Part shown: positions 31,213 through 43,767 of the stretch, in pieces
Layout: the number at the start of each line of letters is the position of its first letter
Position numbering within the stretch: position 1 is the stretch's first letter
Assembly: GCF_918797505.1 (NCBI RefSeq)
Contig: NC_092801.1
Coordinates: 6,386,001-6,450,000, forward strand
Reading direction: 5' to 3'
DNA length: 64,000 bases
From: Bemisia tabaci
Lineage: Eukaryota; Arthropoda; Insecta; Hemiptera; Aleyrodidae
The notes under the pieces: generated by a model
Databases searched by the model: none
The model's input: the letters and a program-made list of their open reading frames with translations, nothing else
Told to the model about the DNA's origin: nothing
Position numbers and translations under genes: made by a program

Positions 31213-32844
31213 GATCTTCATCTAACCCTTACCCCTGATTCTCAGTTCTCTAAACAATGGAACAACTCTTCATCCTTCTTTAACTCATTTGAAAAAATCT
31301 CGAAAGAAGAATTCTTTTTGGCAATTAAGAAACATAAAAAGAAAAATCCTGGTTTAGATAACACCCTGGTTGAATTCATTTCAGAAGCCCCCACCAAAGC
31401 CCAAAATATCCTCCTTGACATCTTTAACAATATCCTAATTACCAAAAAGATCCCCGATTCCTGGAAAAACGTTAAAATTTTCACCAGTCTAAAGAAAGAT
31501 AAAGACCCTCAATTGGCCTCCTCCTACAGACCGATTGGAATTATTTCAGCATATAGAAAACTTTTTGAGAGAATAATTCTCAACCGTTTAGAGTACTTTC
31601 TCGAAAAAAATCACAAACTTTCTCCCTTCCAATACGGATTTAGAAAGGGTAAAAATGTTTATCATAATCACTTTCATATATCTAGCCATGCCTATAAGGC
31701 GATCGGTGAAAAAGCATATATGACAACTCTTTTTTTGGATATTAAAAATGCCTACAATAACGTTAACTATAATATCCTTTATAAGAAACTCATTTCAATT
31801 GGCATTAACCCTGACCTAGCACGTATTATCTTTAATCTTATTTCAAATAACTTCATTATAGTCTCATATTTCAATAAAACTACGAATCCTCGCCTTCAAC
31901 CTAAAGGCCTAACCCAAGGTGGTATCCTTAGCCCGTTACTTTACCTTATCTACACCTCTGATTTATTTAGATCCCTCTCTACATCATACATTTCTGAATT
32001 TACTGATGACATATCTATTTATAACATCCATAAGAAATTAGATGTAGCGATGGAGTTACTTAATTCAGACCTTAAGTGTATTGACAATGCACTCTCAGCT
32101 CTAGGACTTGACCTTTCTCTCCCTAAAATCCAGGCTATTATTTTTTCTACTAGGAGACTCCCTGAAAACCTATCTTTTAATCTTGATGATTTCTCAATCC
32201 CTGTACTTCCCTCGGCCACATATTTAGGCCTCCTATATACTAGAAAAATGAACTGGCTTCCACATATTATTTCTATTAAACTTAAAATTTCTTGTAAATT
32301 AAACATTTTGTCATATCTACATGGTTGTTCTTGGGGTATTAACCAGGACGTTTCTCGAAAACTTTTCATGAGTATGATTCGCCCGATTCTTGATTTTGGC
32401 CTCCCAATATACTGTAGAAATTTTAATCTTATTGAAAGAACTAATATACTCCAAAATTCTTGCCTACGTAAAACCTTAAGTGTTCTTAGATCAACCCCTA
32501 CCAACAATCTAAACGCTGAGTCAGCTATTCCCCCTATCCTTAATAGATTTAACTTCCTAACAGACAAACTTCTAATCAGAGCAATGAGCATGAAACACAG
32601 CCCCATTATTAGGAATATAAAGATGCTTGAGAGATCAATTATGAATAGTAACTATTGGGTCAATAAAAAACACCCACTTTTTCTTAACAGATGGATTCTG
32701 AGAAATCCTTTACTCCCCAAAATCTTAAAAAGCGATTTACCGTGCTCGCTTATGAGAGATCCGGTTTTCCAATTTTTCCAACCTAATACCATCTTTTTAG
32801 ACATTCCTAAAAAAAACTATCTGATCACATTTCAATCCAAATGA
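31213..32844 (+). pseudogene. LINE ORF2, reverse transcriptase part
   Basis: The frame is open from the first base after the palindrome (DLHLTLTPDSQFSKQW) and there is no start codon of its own. Counting from the Met-like codon at 31318, RT blocks are SSYRPIGII (69-76), FQYGFRKGKN (104-113), LFLDIKNAYNNV with catalytic Asp (138-149), GLTQGGILSPLLY (197-209) and EFTDDISIY (227-235; FTDD replaces the usual FADD). The thumb and connection follow to about residue 508. It copies LINE RNA at the nicked target. Roughly 50-100 codons of the normal linker between endonuclease and RT seem missing at the palindrome, though the codon phase across the junction is kept. Confidence 0.85.
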
Positions 32845-33722
32845 ACTTTAACGAATTAATGAGATTAAAATTTAGGAACTTTACCCAGTATTATACTGAT
32901 GGCGCCAAGACGGCTGAATACACCTCGTCAGCCTTTCTCTCTATTGAATTCTATAAAGTCTATTCTCTATCGGAATATAATTCTATATTTGAAGCCGAAA
33001 CGTGGGCTATTCTCCAAGCTGTTGAACACAGTATTAGCCTTAATCTTTCCAATGTTGCAATTTGTACAGACTCTCATAGCGTATTAGTTAACCTGATTAA
33101 TCAAAAACCGGACCTCCACCCCCTCATTGAAGAAACTAAAGAAATCCTGTTTAGACACCGAGAAAGGAATATTTGGTTGATCTGGATCCCTAGTCACTCA
33201 GGAATATTAGGTAACGAAAGAGTTGATCAATTGACTAAATCTATTCATTTAGCTCAGCCAATTGATAATAAAATCTTTTTTAATCAATTGTTCCCCCTTA
33301 TCTCCCAACAAAACTTTAACGATTGGAATTCTGATTGGATAGCTTGTACGTGGAAAGAACAAAGACTTATATCTCTTCTCCCTACTCTCTCTCGTAAACC
33401 ATGGTTTTACAGACTTGACTGGAAACGTTCCCTTATTACGAATCTAATTAGACTTAGAATTGGTCATGGCCTTTACCCCACTCACTTATTTAGAATTAAC
33501 TTAACAACCTCTAATTTGTGTGAATGTGGTTCCATTGGAAACCTAGTACATATCCTTTTCCAATGTGATAAACTAAAAAATAGAAATATCCTTTTTTCTG
33601 AACTTATAAATAAATTTGAAATCTTCCCACCCTATTCAACCCTATATCTTCTTTCGGTTGGTGACCTCAGTACCCTTAAATCCATAGCCCTTTTTCTAGA
33701 TAAAAATGATATCCACCTCTAA
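32841..33722 (+). pseudogene. LINE ORF2, RNase H part, in a shifted frame
   Basis: 293 codons start with an ATG overlapping the RT stop (ATGA). RNase H residues are visible: D20 (YYTDGAKT), E53 (FEAETWAIL), D77 (CTDSHS) and H119/D129 (IPSHSGILGNERVDQL). A C-terminal zinc-like CECGSIGNLVHILFQC follows. In the I group, RNase H normally continues the RT frame, so the shift is probably a 1-bp mutation, although an ATGA stop-start overlap would look the same. All catalytic residues are present. Confidence 0.75.
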
Positions 33723-34150
33723 TCTACCAAATCTTCACTCTTACACTAATAATTTCCTTATACTTTTTTTTCACTCCCACCAACCGTCTTACCCTCCTTT
33801 TTATTCAATCTACCTTTTGTCCAAACAAATCATTCTCTCTCACACATTCAATTCCTACCGTATGTTCACTTTGTTTGTTTTCCATTACCCAGTCTCTGGT
33901 CATAGGAAGTCGCTCTGCCGGGTATCAGAGCGTGAAAATGGTGAAGGGTTCTCACCCTCTCCCTTCTCAACTCCTTTTTTTTATCAACCCCTCACCTTTA
34001 TCCATGTTTCTAGTTTTTTCTTTTTCACACCTCTAAAGTCGGTATCTAATCACCTGTAACCTACTCACTACACTAAACACACTAGTCTAAAGTTGGCTGC
34101 AGGTGCTTAGTCACAAAGCCATTAAACAACAGAAAAAAAAAGAAAAAAAA
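33723..34150 (+). other. LINE 3' UTR and A-rich tail
   Basis: This is T/C-rich non-coding sequence ending in two A runs separated by G (34131-34150). The 13-bp target duplication follows directly. Confidence 0.65.
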
Positions 34151-34161
34151 GTTCAATAGTA

Positions 34162-37100
34162 ACCTAGACCGCTGTCATTGAAATCGAGGTTACTGTGAGT
34201 AACTTTGGCTTTACTTTGTACTAAATTTAGGTGGTAATGGGGGGGGGGGTCCTTTTTCTTCACGGCCTTCTCCTTTTTTTGCCTTTCATGGTTGCCCAAT
34301 TTTTTGTGTCGGAGGTAACTTCTGTTGCATTTTCGCGCCGAAAATGCTGAAAAATTGTCCTTTTCTAACTATTCGCTGAGGTTGTGATTTTCTAGAAAAT
34401 CAAATTAGCTGCTTGGTTTGTGGCGTGGGGTTGGCCGTGGAGAAATTGGAAGTGAAGTAAGGTTTGCGAGGGATAAAAATTGGATTAAAACTAATTAAAC
34501 CATGAATAGAATGGCGAGTAATTTTGAAGCGATATGTGGAAACAGCCGGGCAAGGCTGCCAGGCTCAGGTTACCATAAGGCGTAATTATATAGTGCATAA
34601 TTGAACTGCATTTTGCACTCCGGAACCACACATTCTGGCACTCTGAAAAACATCTATGTGCGTGAGGATACTAGTGGCACCTATGCTGTTTCCGTGCCAG
34701 AAATTATTGTTCCAGACTACAAAATGCAATCATGTAAGCGTATTGGCGGAAACGAGCATGCCATTGAACATATGATAACTTCCAAAAATTTCTGAATATA
34801 TCTTCAAAACATCGTTAGTAGGTAAATACCTATCTTGAAAACCAGCATGAATAAATTGGGTAGATGTTGTGAAGCTTATTCTGAAGAAATAATAATTGAT
34901 ACCTGAGATTTCATCAGAAATACTTCGTTATTCTTGAAGTACATCATCGGAGATTTAAAACACTGACTTTTACCTGCCGGCCTTACGAATTACGTTCAAA
35001 CAACATTAGGAGATATCTTAAAGATATCGTTGTACAACTTTCTTAGAATATCAGTTGGTATTGGCTCGGAGAAATTATTGTTAACTACAGTAAGGAAATC
35101 TGATAGGTGAACTCCCGATTTACCACCGAATATCAAGGCTGACATTCCGACTGAATGTTCACTGAATATCATTGAACAACTACTGAAATTTCATTGTTTA
35201 AAGTCGAGTGAATTTATGTAAAAATTAACTTTAAACCCTCATTCATAAAGAACTTGAGAATGTCATGAACTTTTTCAGAGTTGATATTTTAGCGATTAAT
35301 TTTAGAGTATTCGAAGATATCCAGTATTGATATCTAGTAAATATGTCAGTACTGATATCAGACGATGATATCTCAAAGATATTCCGGAAAAGCTACTAAG
35401 ATGTCCTACCGAAAACCAAAACTAATATACTTTTAAACATATCTTGGTACTCATTAGTCGGCGTGTTTTAGGATATCTCGCGGGAAACTTTCAGTCTCTC
35501 ATATTGATGGTGAGACAGCACAAACGCGCATCTCGGCTGCGAGCGCTCAAAATCTCCGCTCTGTTTGGAAAAGAATTGTTTGAAATTTATCCCAGAATAT
35601 TATTCTGCGGGGAGGAAAATTCATCGAAGTTTTCAAGGAATGTCGTTTAGTGGAATTTTATGCCCGAAAATTTAAAACAAGTAAGGCGGGAAGTATGCAA
35701 TTTTGGGAACCGAGATGCGCTCCTGCGCAGATCCACCATCCATATGTTCTAGAGTACCTGTATAGGGAGAGTAGCGACAAATCGGTTCATGGAGGGCTTA
35801 GGGCCCAAAAGGGTAGCCAACCTCTCCGCACGAAATATCCGAAACCGAGTCGTTGCCAACCTTCACATCTGATCGGAAACTTTCAAAATGGCAGTCGTGT
35901 GTTTACGTTATGTTCGAAGTAGGTTCGAGTTCGAAGCGGATGAGTAGAAACAATTTTCTGCTTGTTAATAATATCATTGAAACTAGAATAACTAGATTAA
36001 AACTCGCGATCCTTTATGATGATATTATAACTTCAACTCGGAGGTTGGAATATGATTAAGATGTGTTTATCATACGTATTTCATATGTGTAATTTGAGTT
36101 GCCTCTTCAACCTTCAGGAGTTCAAAGGAAACAACTTACAATTAGTGCTCTCTGCTCACTCATATGTGGAAAATTCATTTGATCAGGAGCCTAAAAATAT
36201 GGGTTCTCCCTGATACACATCGTACATGAAGTAAGTATCAATTTTTTTCAGTCCTGATTTATTTACTTGCTTTCATCCTTGCCAGTGGCTGTTCATGCTG
36301 ATGCACTAAAGCCGGAACCCTATTGCAGCGCAAAAATTAAAGTATAGTTGATCGGATAGCTGTGGATGACCACTGTGTTTGCAGTGTGAAAAATGTATGG
36401 CATCCTTGAAGTGAATATCATTAGTGTATCTACAGTTGGCATTTGTTAAAAGTGAAGAATTTTCAGGTTGAGATTTGGACGAAGAATTGCTGTGATAGTC
36501 GTGAGTTGGCACATTCGATTAATGCGATAAATGACTGGTAGTTTCAGTTCAGCAACGGAAGCAAAAACTGTTAGGAATGGCATTGCTGTACCTAGTACAA
36601 GTTGTTTTTCTAGGTCATCTTGAGGTAGTGCTATTTTCTGTTTGTCTTCTAAAGGGCTGTACTTTTTCATACTCCTGAATCGGTTGGTGGAAATTTCCGA
36701 AATTTAATTTATGGACATCATCGCCATACAGACCTATTCATTAAGCAAATCTCAGTTCTATGAAAGCAGCGCAAACAGTAGTAAGAAATTATATAAATAT
36801 TTGACTTCGTATAAGTTAGCAGAGGTTTATTCAAGTAACAAGTATCTATTGTGTCTTGCATTTGCTGTACCACCTTTCACGAAACTTTATTCAATTAAGA
36901 CCTGTGGAAGTAGAAATATTCACTTAGGATTATAAGAATATTTTATTGTGCTTTCATTCTTTTCAATTTGTCTACAGCACCAGCCACTTGTCAAGAAATG
37001 TGAACTTTAAGACTGGCTCATGTTAATTCACAATGGAAGATTCCCGCATCCAAGTAATTTCAGTTTAATGCATCAAAGGGCGTAAGTTACTTATGACTGA

Positions 37101-38108
37101 AATTTTGTCAGTGAGCTATAGGAATATCACGAGTTTTTCATGATTTAAACAGGAAAATCAATGTGCGGAGGCAAATTAAACAACTTTTAATATCAAGTGG
37201 CCAATTTTACTACAATTTTACTAAGGACAACTTACAAATTAATGAGAACTAGAAAATGCACCTTTCAAATTCTTTCAATTTTCAAATTGATAAAGTATGG
37301 GACTGGCCATAGACGCAAGCAATGATTAAAGTATATTAAGTACAATATACAGATAGACCAGATATGAATGTAATGAATACTGCACAAATTTTCTTAAACT
37401 AGGTACATGAGAAATAAAACACTGATTAGGGAATTACCCAAGATAGGTTCTCAACTTAAAATTATCATTAACTTTGGATTATGCAATTAAATTAATAGGC
37501 ACAGTTTTTTTTTACACCAAGGTGTACTCATTTTACGTTGTAACATGTGGAAACTACCAACTGCTGGCTGTAGCTTGAAGTGTTTACCTATTAAGTGGCT
37601 CTTTGTATCATGAGCACACAATGAACGTAAAATAAATGTTAGCAAATTTTTTGTGGTAAACAAACAGAGCACGATACATACAACAATGAACAAACAAAAG
37701 AGAAAATATGAAGAAAGTTTCCGTTTCCTTATCATCAAAAATTGAAAAAAAAAGAGGTTTCATGAATGTACGACATTTAATCAGAATTCAAGTTTCAATT
37801 TTATACTTTTGCAGAAATCAGGTGCTGGTACGGCAAATGAGATGTAGCAAACAACCTAAACAACTTTTAACATGGATTCTATGCTTTTGGAACTCCATTG
37901 TAGTAATCAAAGAATCAAGTGTGAAAATGTAAGTCATTAAGCATTTTTGATTCGAAATTAAACATTTCCTACACAGTTTAACAGTAACAAAATATGAATA
38001 TTGACCTTTCTCATCATGTAAAAGGTATTCAAATAAAAAGAGCGGAAGGAAGTTGATAAAATAGCTGTAAATATCCCTGATGTTTCGGAAAGAGGTACTT
38101 CATGACGT
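34162..38108. other. Gene-free DNA between the LINE and the P-like gene
   Basis: I find no domain in any of the short frames here. There is a G run near 34240. The words GATATC and AAGATATC recur between 34.95 and 35.45 kb without a regular period. A fragment of MITE family 1 is present (listed separately). Confidence 0.4.
35751..35830. mobile_element. MITE family 1, end fragment
   Basis: AGAGTACCTGTATAGGGAGA followed by a TTCATGGAGGGCTTAGGGCC block matches one end of the MITE at 14134-14519; the other end is missing. Confidence 0.6.
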
Positions 38109-38381
38109 CAGGGTGGCAAAATTTCATGAAAAATAAAACCTTCAAATTTCACGTGAAATATTTCTTGAAATTTCTGAAAGATGTTGAAAAATACCGGTTC
38201 CTTTTCATGTTTCGCAAAATTTAAAAATTGGGATTTTCATCCCTTGTTGTGTATTTAAATGCGGGTTGCATACTGTAGCCCCTGAAAAATATGAAATATT
38301 TCACAGCCTCGTGAAATTTCATGAAATATTTCACTGAAATTTCCAATCTTTCATTCTTTTCTTACATTTCATGCCACCCTG
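38109..38381. mobile_element. Short MITE with CAGGGTGGCA ends
   Basis: CAGGGTGGCA at the left and TGCCACCCTG at the right bound 273 bp. The interior is made of repeated TTTCATGAAA and GTGAAATATTTC words. Ends beginning CAGGGTGGC are common among non-autonomous hAT-type elements. The 8-bp flanks do not match, so this is tentative. Confidence 0.5.
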
Positions 38382-38476
38382 GATAAAGTAACTATTTTTC
38401 GACCAACAAAACTAAAGAAAAAGAAGGAACATCAAGCAACATAAAGAAATTAACTTACTTCTACAGTTTTATAATA

Positions 38477-38911
38477 TGTGCATGTTGCAGGCAAATAGTA
38501 AAATTAGGCATTTTGTCAAATGCCTAGGCAAGTGGTCAAATATTCTAACTTACATTGTAATTCTGCTTCTTTTCCTAATCTTGGACAAAAGAATTAATTT
38601 CTCCTGTTACAAAAAATTCTGAGTAAAAATTTGCATCGCACAATAGTATTTTAGACCATTTTTAGCTGCTGCACAGACACATTTCTGAAAATTTCAGCAT
38701 GTTATAAGACACAGATTTTCTAGAATTTCATCATTTAAAGAGGAAGAGACAAGAAGAGTTGGTAGGTTTGATGAGTTGTTTTCCAAAAATATTGAAAACT
38801 CGCAAGCTCTTCTTCATAAATTCACAAAATTTTATGAGCCATCAAAATTCAGCCATCTGCCTAGGTATTTGACAAAATGCCTGATTTCACTATTTGCCTG
38901 CGACATGCACA
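38477..38911. mobile_element. MITE with about 60-bp inverted ends
   Basis: TGTGCATGTTGCAGGCAAAT at the left is paired with ATTTGCCTGCGACATGCACA at the right, one mismatch in 20. Similarity continues through GGCATTTTGTCAAAT and CCTAGGCA. There is no ORF inside the 435 bp. Confidence 0.65.
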
Positions 38912-39273
38912 AAAAATTAGGAACGCATCATGAGCATCAACGTACCTAATAAAAAAGTAAAAGCTATTATGACAAGACTAACATCAAATTGCACCTTTGT
39001 GCACAACGAGTAACAAATAATTGGTAATCTTTTCATAAATTTGTTCAGAAACAGCTTTGGAAGAAGCAATTGCTTCAGAGATAGGAAAAAAAGGGGGAAT
39101 ATGATTCAGTCAGAAGGTTCTCCAAGACTTTGGCATTACCATGTGATTGTGATGAACTATTTTTTAAACTTTAAATTTTAAGCTAAAACAAAATTAAAAC
39201 AAAACAAAAATTAAAGACTATTAAACTTTCTCGAGCTTCTTCTAAAATTATTTGGTTTTTTTTGAACAGGTAT

Positions 39274-40256
39274 TCAAGGAGCCTTTGCCTTTGCAGCAGC
39301 CCTAGACCTTGGAGGAGCCTTTGCCTTTGCAACAGCCCTAGACCTTGGAGGAGCCTTTGATCTTTGAGGGGCTTTTGATTTTTTAGCAGTCCTTGACTTA
39401 GCAGCAGTCTTTGATCTGCGAGGGGCTTTTGTTTTCTTAGCACCACCTGCCTGATGACGGACTTGCCGAATAAGTTGCTTGATGATTCCGCTTTTGCTAC
39501 TAAAGTCCATGTTTTCTTTGGTCGGTGCTTGGAACTGGGCATAGATCCGTAGCCTGCAGATAAGATACCTTTTGACCAGTTTAGTTTTGATTGTGTGACA
39601 ATCAGGAAGATTAAACACTTCAACTTCTTTCATCATTGCTTTTTCAACAAGGCCCCTTACATTAGGAAGAGCTGAGAATAACTTTTCAGATTATCTAAAA
39701 ATCTCTTCTAATTTCTGAAACATTGTGAAACAATTTTGATTTACTGGGACCAAAGTGCCTTCCTTATATTCTCTTAATTTCAGAAGTACATTGAAGGGGC
39801 TCAAACGTTCACTCTCTCCAGGCTTGCAAAAAATTCCATCCAAACATTCAGGGCACACCTTACCATGCAGTGACACAGATCTTGCAACATACCCGGCCAA
39901 ATTGTATAGGCTGTTTACCTCACCGATGTCAAGTTTGATGTAAGATCCTGTCACTAATTCTTTCAGTTTCTCAATCTCTTCTTCTTCTGCCTCATCCTCT
40001 TTTGCAATTTGCTTGGTTTTCTTCTCTAAGAAATCGCCTAAAAATTCTCGGTCGTCCTGTTCGTAGCTAGATTTTGAGACCGGTCTTATAAATTGTGCAA
40101 CCGTAATTGCTTTTAGATGCCGTTTAAATTGTAGGCAGGAAGGCTTTCTCTGTCCTTTCCTGACTACTGAAAATATGTTCTCGAGGCAGTCCTGAGTGAA
40201 TCTTGCGGTGAGGAGAAATTCGTACTTCTCATCTTGCAGGAGTATTTCCTGTACTT
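39274..40256 (-). pseudogene. P-element/THAP9-type transposase, C-terminal part
   Basis: Minus strand. From the BEL insertion site it reads VQEILLQDEKYEFLLTARFT and then QDCLENIFSVVRKGQ, the conserved block carrying the catalytic Glu of P-type transposases. YLAGYVARSVS-like and CPECLDG blocks follow. An in-frame TAA at 39691 interrupts, after which the same frame continues (FNLPDCHTIKTKLVKRYLIC) to a basic tail of repeated PPRSRAAAKAKA-like units ending at 39274. The single stop is either a nonsense mutation or the true end with a decayed extension; conserved-looking sequence beyond it favours a mutation. The N-terminal parts lie at 44629-44852 and 59865-61519. Confidence 0.85.
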
Positions 40257-41114
40257 TGTTAAGGATCAGCTTGTCCGCCTCCTTGCAACCCGGGCGACTG
40301 CGCGGCGAGCATACTGCGACCGCGCTTGCTATATTCGCCACCAGGGCGCGCTCGGCGCAATTCTGCCGTTGCGGTCCCTTTTAGGGGAAATTAAAGGGCA
40401 CAAACTGCGACCTTTCGCCCTTTGGCGCGATGGGCACATGACCCATGGACGTCTAACCCGTCTTACCGGGATTTCCAGCTGAAAGGCTCAAATGGAGCCT
40501 TTTGGCAGCGCTCCGTGCGCGGCCATCCCGTCAATGGGGCCCGCACCCGTTTCACCTGGGCTCTGCCCACTTCTTTCATTCACCACTCTCGATTCATTGT
40601 ATCAAGTCTCTTCTTCAAACCTCCTGAGTTCATTGTCTCAAGTACTTCCTACACCTACAAGTAAGTACGAGTATGTATTCGGAGCTGCCAAGCATTTCGG
40701 CGCTATGTTCTTACGGCGCTAAGATCTCTTCAACAAGGATTGCCACGACATACGGTACCCTTCTTCGGCGCCACGTTCTTACGGCGCTAAGACTTCTTCA
40801 ACAGGGTTGCCACGTGTTTCGGTACCCTGCTTCGGCGCTACGCTTTACGGCGCCAAGAACTTTTCCTTCAAGGGCGACTCTCAATCTGACGCCCCCCCCC
40901 TTCTCTCTTTCTCTCTTTCTCTCTCCCTCTTCGTCACATTCTTTCAACTTCTCCGTCAATCAACAACTCTTTCTCACTCTACATATCTTCATCTTTCTCT
41001 TCCTAAGTTATTCTTGTTGCCCTGCCTTTTAGGTGGCTGCCTGCGAGACTATCCTCGGGATGACTTCTTTTCTTCCTCTCTTTCCTATCCCACTTTTCTA
41101 GGTGTTCTCTAACA
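40257..41114 (+). repeat. BEL 5' LTR
   Basis: 858 bp. It contains the run GACGCCCCCCCCC near 40890 and a TTACGGCGCTAAGA motif repeated three times. It differs from the 3' LTR only in the length of the C run and a small CTT indel in the adjacent pyrimidine tract among the stretches I compared, which implies a young insertion. Confidence 0.9.
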
Positions 41115-41119
41115 TTAAA

Positions 41120-41137
41120 TGGTCCCTCGGGCCGGAT
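41120..41137 (+). other. BEL primer binding site
   Basis: TGGTCCCTCGGGCCGGAT lies five bases after the LTR. The TGG start complements the CCA of a tRNA 3' end. The exact tRNA is not identified. Confidence 0.6.
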
Positions 41138-41302
41138 TCACTGTGCATCCGGTGAGATTGTGACACTGGCACTAAGGTATTACTTTCCATTTTTTCTTTC
41201 ATTCTCTTACAAATCTTTCAAACAAAATAAATAAAGTATTTTTCTCAATCAATAAAACAGTTGACTTTTGCTAAGTTTGGTCATCGTTATTCCATCGGCA
41301 AT

Positions 41303-42133
41303 ATGGTGAAAACAAGAAGAAATCGCCAACAAAGCTTCAGCGACGACAACACAAGGGAAACCCCCGTCATTCCAAATGCCCCTTCAAACATACAGAAAGC
41401 AAATAAGCTCGCAGCGAGACGAGCCACAATATTTCAGAAAGTGAATTCGATTCTGAAGGTTTTCGAAACGGAGCTTACTGATAGTAATTTCTACCAGTTT
41501 GAGAACTTCGCTGGGCATTTATCCTCGCACAAGGCTAAATTTGATGAGATTCAAGAGGAGATATCCGCAACAAATTCAACCCTACCGGAAGCTTCTCAAA
41601 TTGAAACAGAATCTAGTGAACTTGAATTTTGTGAGTTACTTTATCGAACTGAAAGGTCATATCTCTCTCACAAACCCAGGCCAATTGAAAGTCTGAACAG
41701 TTCCGTTCTATCCGAACTCTCAATGCAAACTTCAAAACGCGTTCAGCTGCCAAAACTGGTTCTGCCAAAATTCTCAGGCAAACTAGAGGACTGGCGTTCA
41801 TTCCATAGTCTTTTCACTGTCTCCATTCACGAAACCACGGATCTTGCGGCTGTTCAAAAATTCCAATATCTCTTGACCGCTCTAAGCGGAGAGGCCCTAG
41901 ATCTAGTGAAGGGACTCGCAATCACAGAAGCCAATTACACTGTGGCCTGGGATTTGTTGTGTCAAAGGTACCAATGCGAAAGAAGGCATATTTACCATCA
42001 CTTTTGGGGCTTGCTTGAGCTCCCAGAACTGACAAAAGTGGAGCAAATCCCACAACTCCTAACAAAATTTCGAGAGCATACGCAGGCCCTCGAAGGCCTC
42101 GAGCAGCATCTAAAGGATTATTCATCCCTTTGA
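41303..42133 (+). pseudogene. BEL/Pao gag, N-terminal part
   Basis: The ATG at 41303 (MVKTRRNRQQ) is preferred over an upstream TTG. The protein shows a Pao-type gag layout: a helical N-terminus, then LPKLVLPKFSGKLEDWRSF, KFQYLLTALSGEALDLV and AWDLLCQRY, the domain known as DUF1759. It ends at a stop at 42133 created by a frameshift. The next frame overlaps and continues the protein with no loss of content. Confidence 0.85.
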
Positions 42134-43767
42134 CCGCCGTCATCGTCCAAAAAATGAATAAATATTTCAGAAGGCGTTTCGACGACTTCAGAGGCGCTGA
42201 TACAAAATACCCAGAACTTGAGGAGCTAGTTCAATTCCTGGAAAAGGAATGCCTTCAAGTTGACGAATCAAACTCGTCCGGGTCAACTCAATCAAAACGA
42301 ACTCATGCGCTCATAGCTACCAATGAGCCTTCAAGGCCGCAAAGGGCCCTTCATTCAAGAGGCTCATCACCGTCACAAACAAGTGACAATAGGAATGAAG
42401 CCCTCCAACCAAAACGGGCATGCATCCTGTGTAAGCAGTTTCATTTTCTGCCCTATTGCGAGCTATACTTGCAAAAAACTCCACAAGAGCGTAGAGAAAT
42501 CATAAACAAAAACAATCTCTGCCAAAATTGCTTAAGACCTCATCCTACAGAAAAGTGTATCTCACAACACTCTTGCCGGGTTTGCTCCAAGAGGCACCAT
42601 ACAACGACTTGCACGCAATCCAAAACTTCAGAAAAACCGCAGACCACACCAAAGGTAATGATGTCTTCAGATCATGGCAAAGACCAAACTCGCAAATCTG
42701 AAGTCCTCCTAGCCACCTTTTTGGCGCAAATAGCAGCTCCTTCGGGGCGAACCAAAATCATTCGTAATATCATAGATATGGGCGCTCAACGCTCCATGAT
42801 CACCACACGAACTGCAAAATATCTGAAGCTCAAGTGCACAACTTCTTCAGCGGTCATCAACGCCGTCTCAGAAACTCCTGTCAAACTCAAAGGCTGTACT
42901 GAGATTGACCTAAAAACGGCTGAGAAGGAGTTGGTCATGCAAAACTGTTCAGTTGAAGTGTTGGACAGCATCACAGCCCCGTTGCCCACACAACGGGTAT
43001 CACAAGGCGTGCTCTCAAAGGTTCGAGATTTCAAACTAGCGGATCCACAATTTGATTTGCCTGGAGAAATCGACATGCTGTATTGAGCCGACCTCCTACC
43101 ATATCTACGCCTCGGAGCACCCGTGGTCTTAGGTGCAAACATGCCAATGGCCATACCGACCATTTTTGGCACGGCCTTGATGGGCCCCACGCCGGTGCAA
43201 GCACAGCATTTGCACTGTGCACACTGCAATACACTGTTAAACACGGAAGCACCTGTGATAAATAAAATATTTCACATTCAAGCTGACCGACCGAAAACTT
43301 TCGTCGAAAACCGTGAAAACAAATTCAAGTCGTCGCACTCCAGCGTTACAAGGAGCGTCGACAAATCAGAGGGAAACCTCACCCTTCCTCAATTTCGGAC
43401 TAAAAATGCGTCCCCTACAATCAAATCAGCGGCAAGCTCCTCCGTTATCCCCAAACAAAGCGAACGTTCTTCGCCTAACAAAAACCTTACCCCTCAACGA
43501 CATTGGCCCAAACGGATCTCTCCGTCATCGGATGGCTCCTGGTCGTCATCCACCCGCGTTGACGTACAAAAATCAAAATTCAAATTCAAGCGATTACCAT
43601 CTCATAATCCACCATGTTCTTACGATGATCCAATCAACTCATTCTCCTCCCGCAAGACGAGAAAAATCATCAGAGCTTTGAGATGGCGATCTCCTACCGG
43701 TGTCCGCTCTTGCGTCCACACCCTGGGGTCAAATATAGTTGAACACGGGGGTTCAAAGCGGGGAGGA
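42130..43767 (+). pseudogene. BEL/Pao gag zinc knuckles, protease and end of pol
   Basis: After the frameshift, the frame carries zinc-binding Cys/His blocks (CILCKQFHFLPYC, CQNCLRPHPTEKC, CRVCSKRHHTTTC) and the retropepsin-like domain with IIDMGAQRSMI at the active site. A TGA at 43084-43086 stands where family members have Gly (GADLL), a likely single-base nonsense change. The frame then continues LLPYLRLGAPVVLGANMPMA. From about 43300 the sequence no longer matches BEL pol until a final SKRGGC before the polypurine tract. The RT/RNase H/integrase core is deleted. Confidence 0.8.
43755..43767 (+). other. BEL polypurine tract
   Basis: AAGCGGGGAGGA directly precedes the TG of the 3' LTR, the expected place for second-strand priming. 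Confidence 0.65.

Larger units (their letters stand above)
22592..34150 (+). mobile_element. I-clade-like non-LTR retrotransposon, complete length but interrupted
   Basis: The element starts CAGTCGATTCC after the target duplication AAGTTCAATAGTA (22579-22591). It ends in an A-rich tail (34131-34150) followed by the same 13 bases (34149-34161, two A shared with the tail). Between are a pyrimidine-rich 5' UTR, ORF1 with zinc knuckles, an APE-type endonuclease, RT and RNase H. This order with a C-terminal RNase H fits the I/LOA group of LINEs rather than Jockey. Two later insertions split it: a 550-bp MITE in ORF1 and a 4.9-kb palindrome between endonuclease and RT. Removing both leaves about 6.1 kb, a normal LINE length. 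Confidence 0.85.

Noticed and set aside
26294..31218. AGTAGT / ACTACT as a target duplication of the small palindrome
   Set aside because: The two are inverted, not direct, so they belong to the inverted ends; the true flanks AAGACC and GATCTT do not match.
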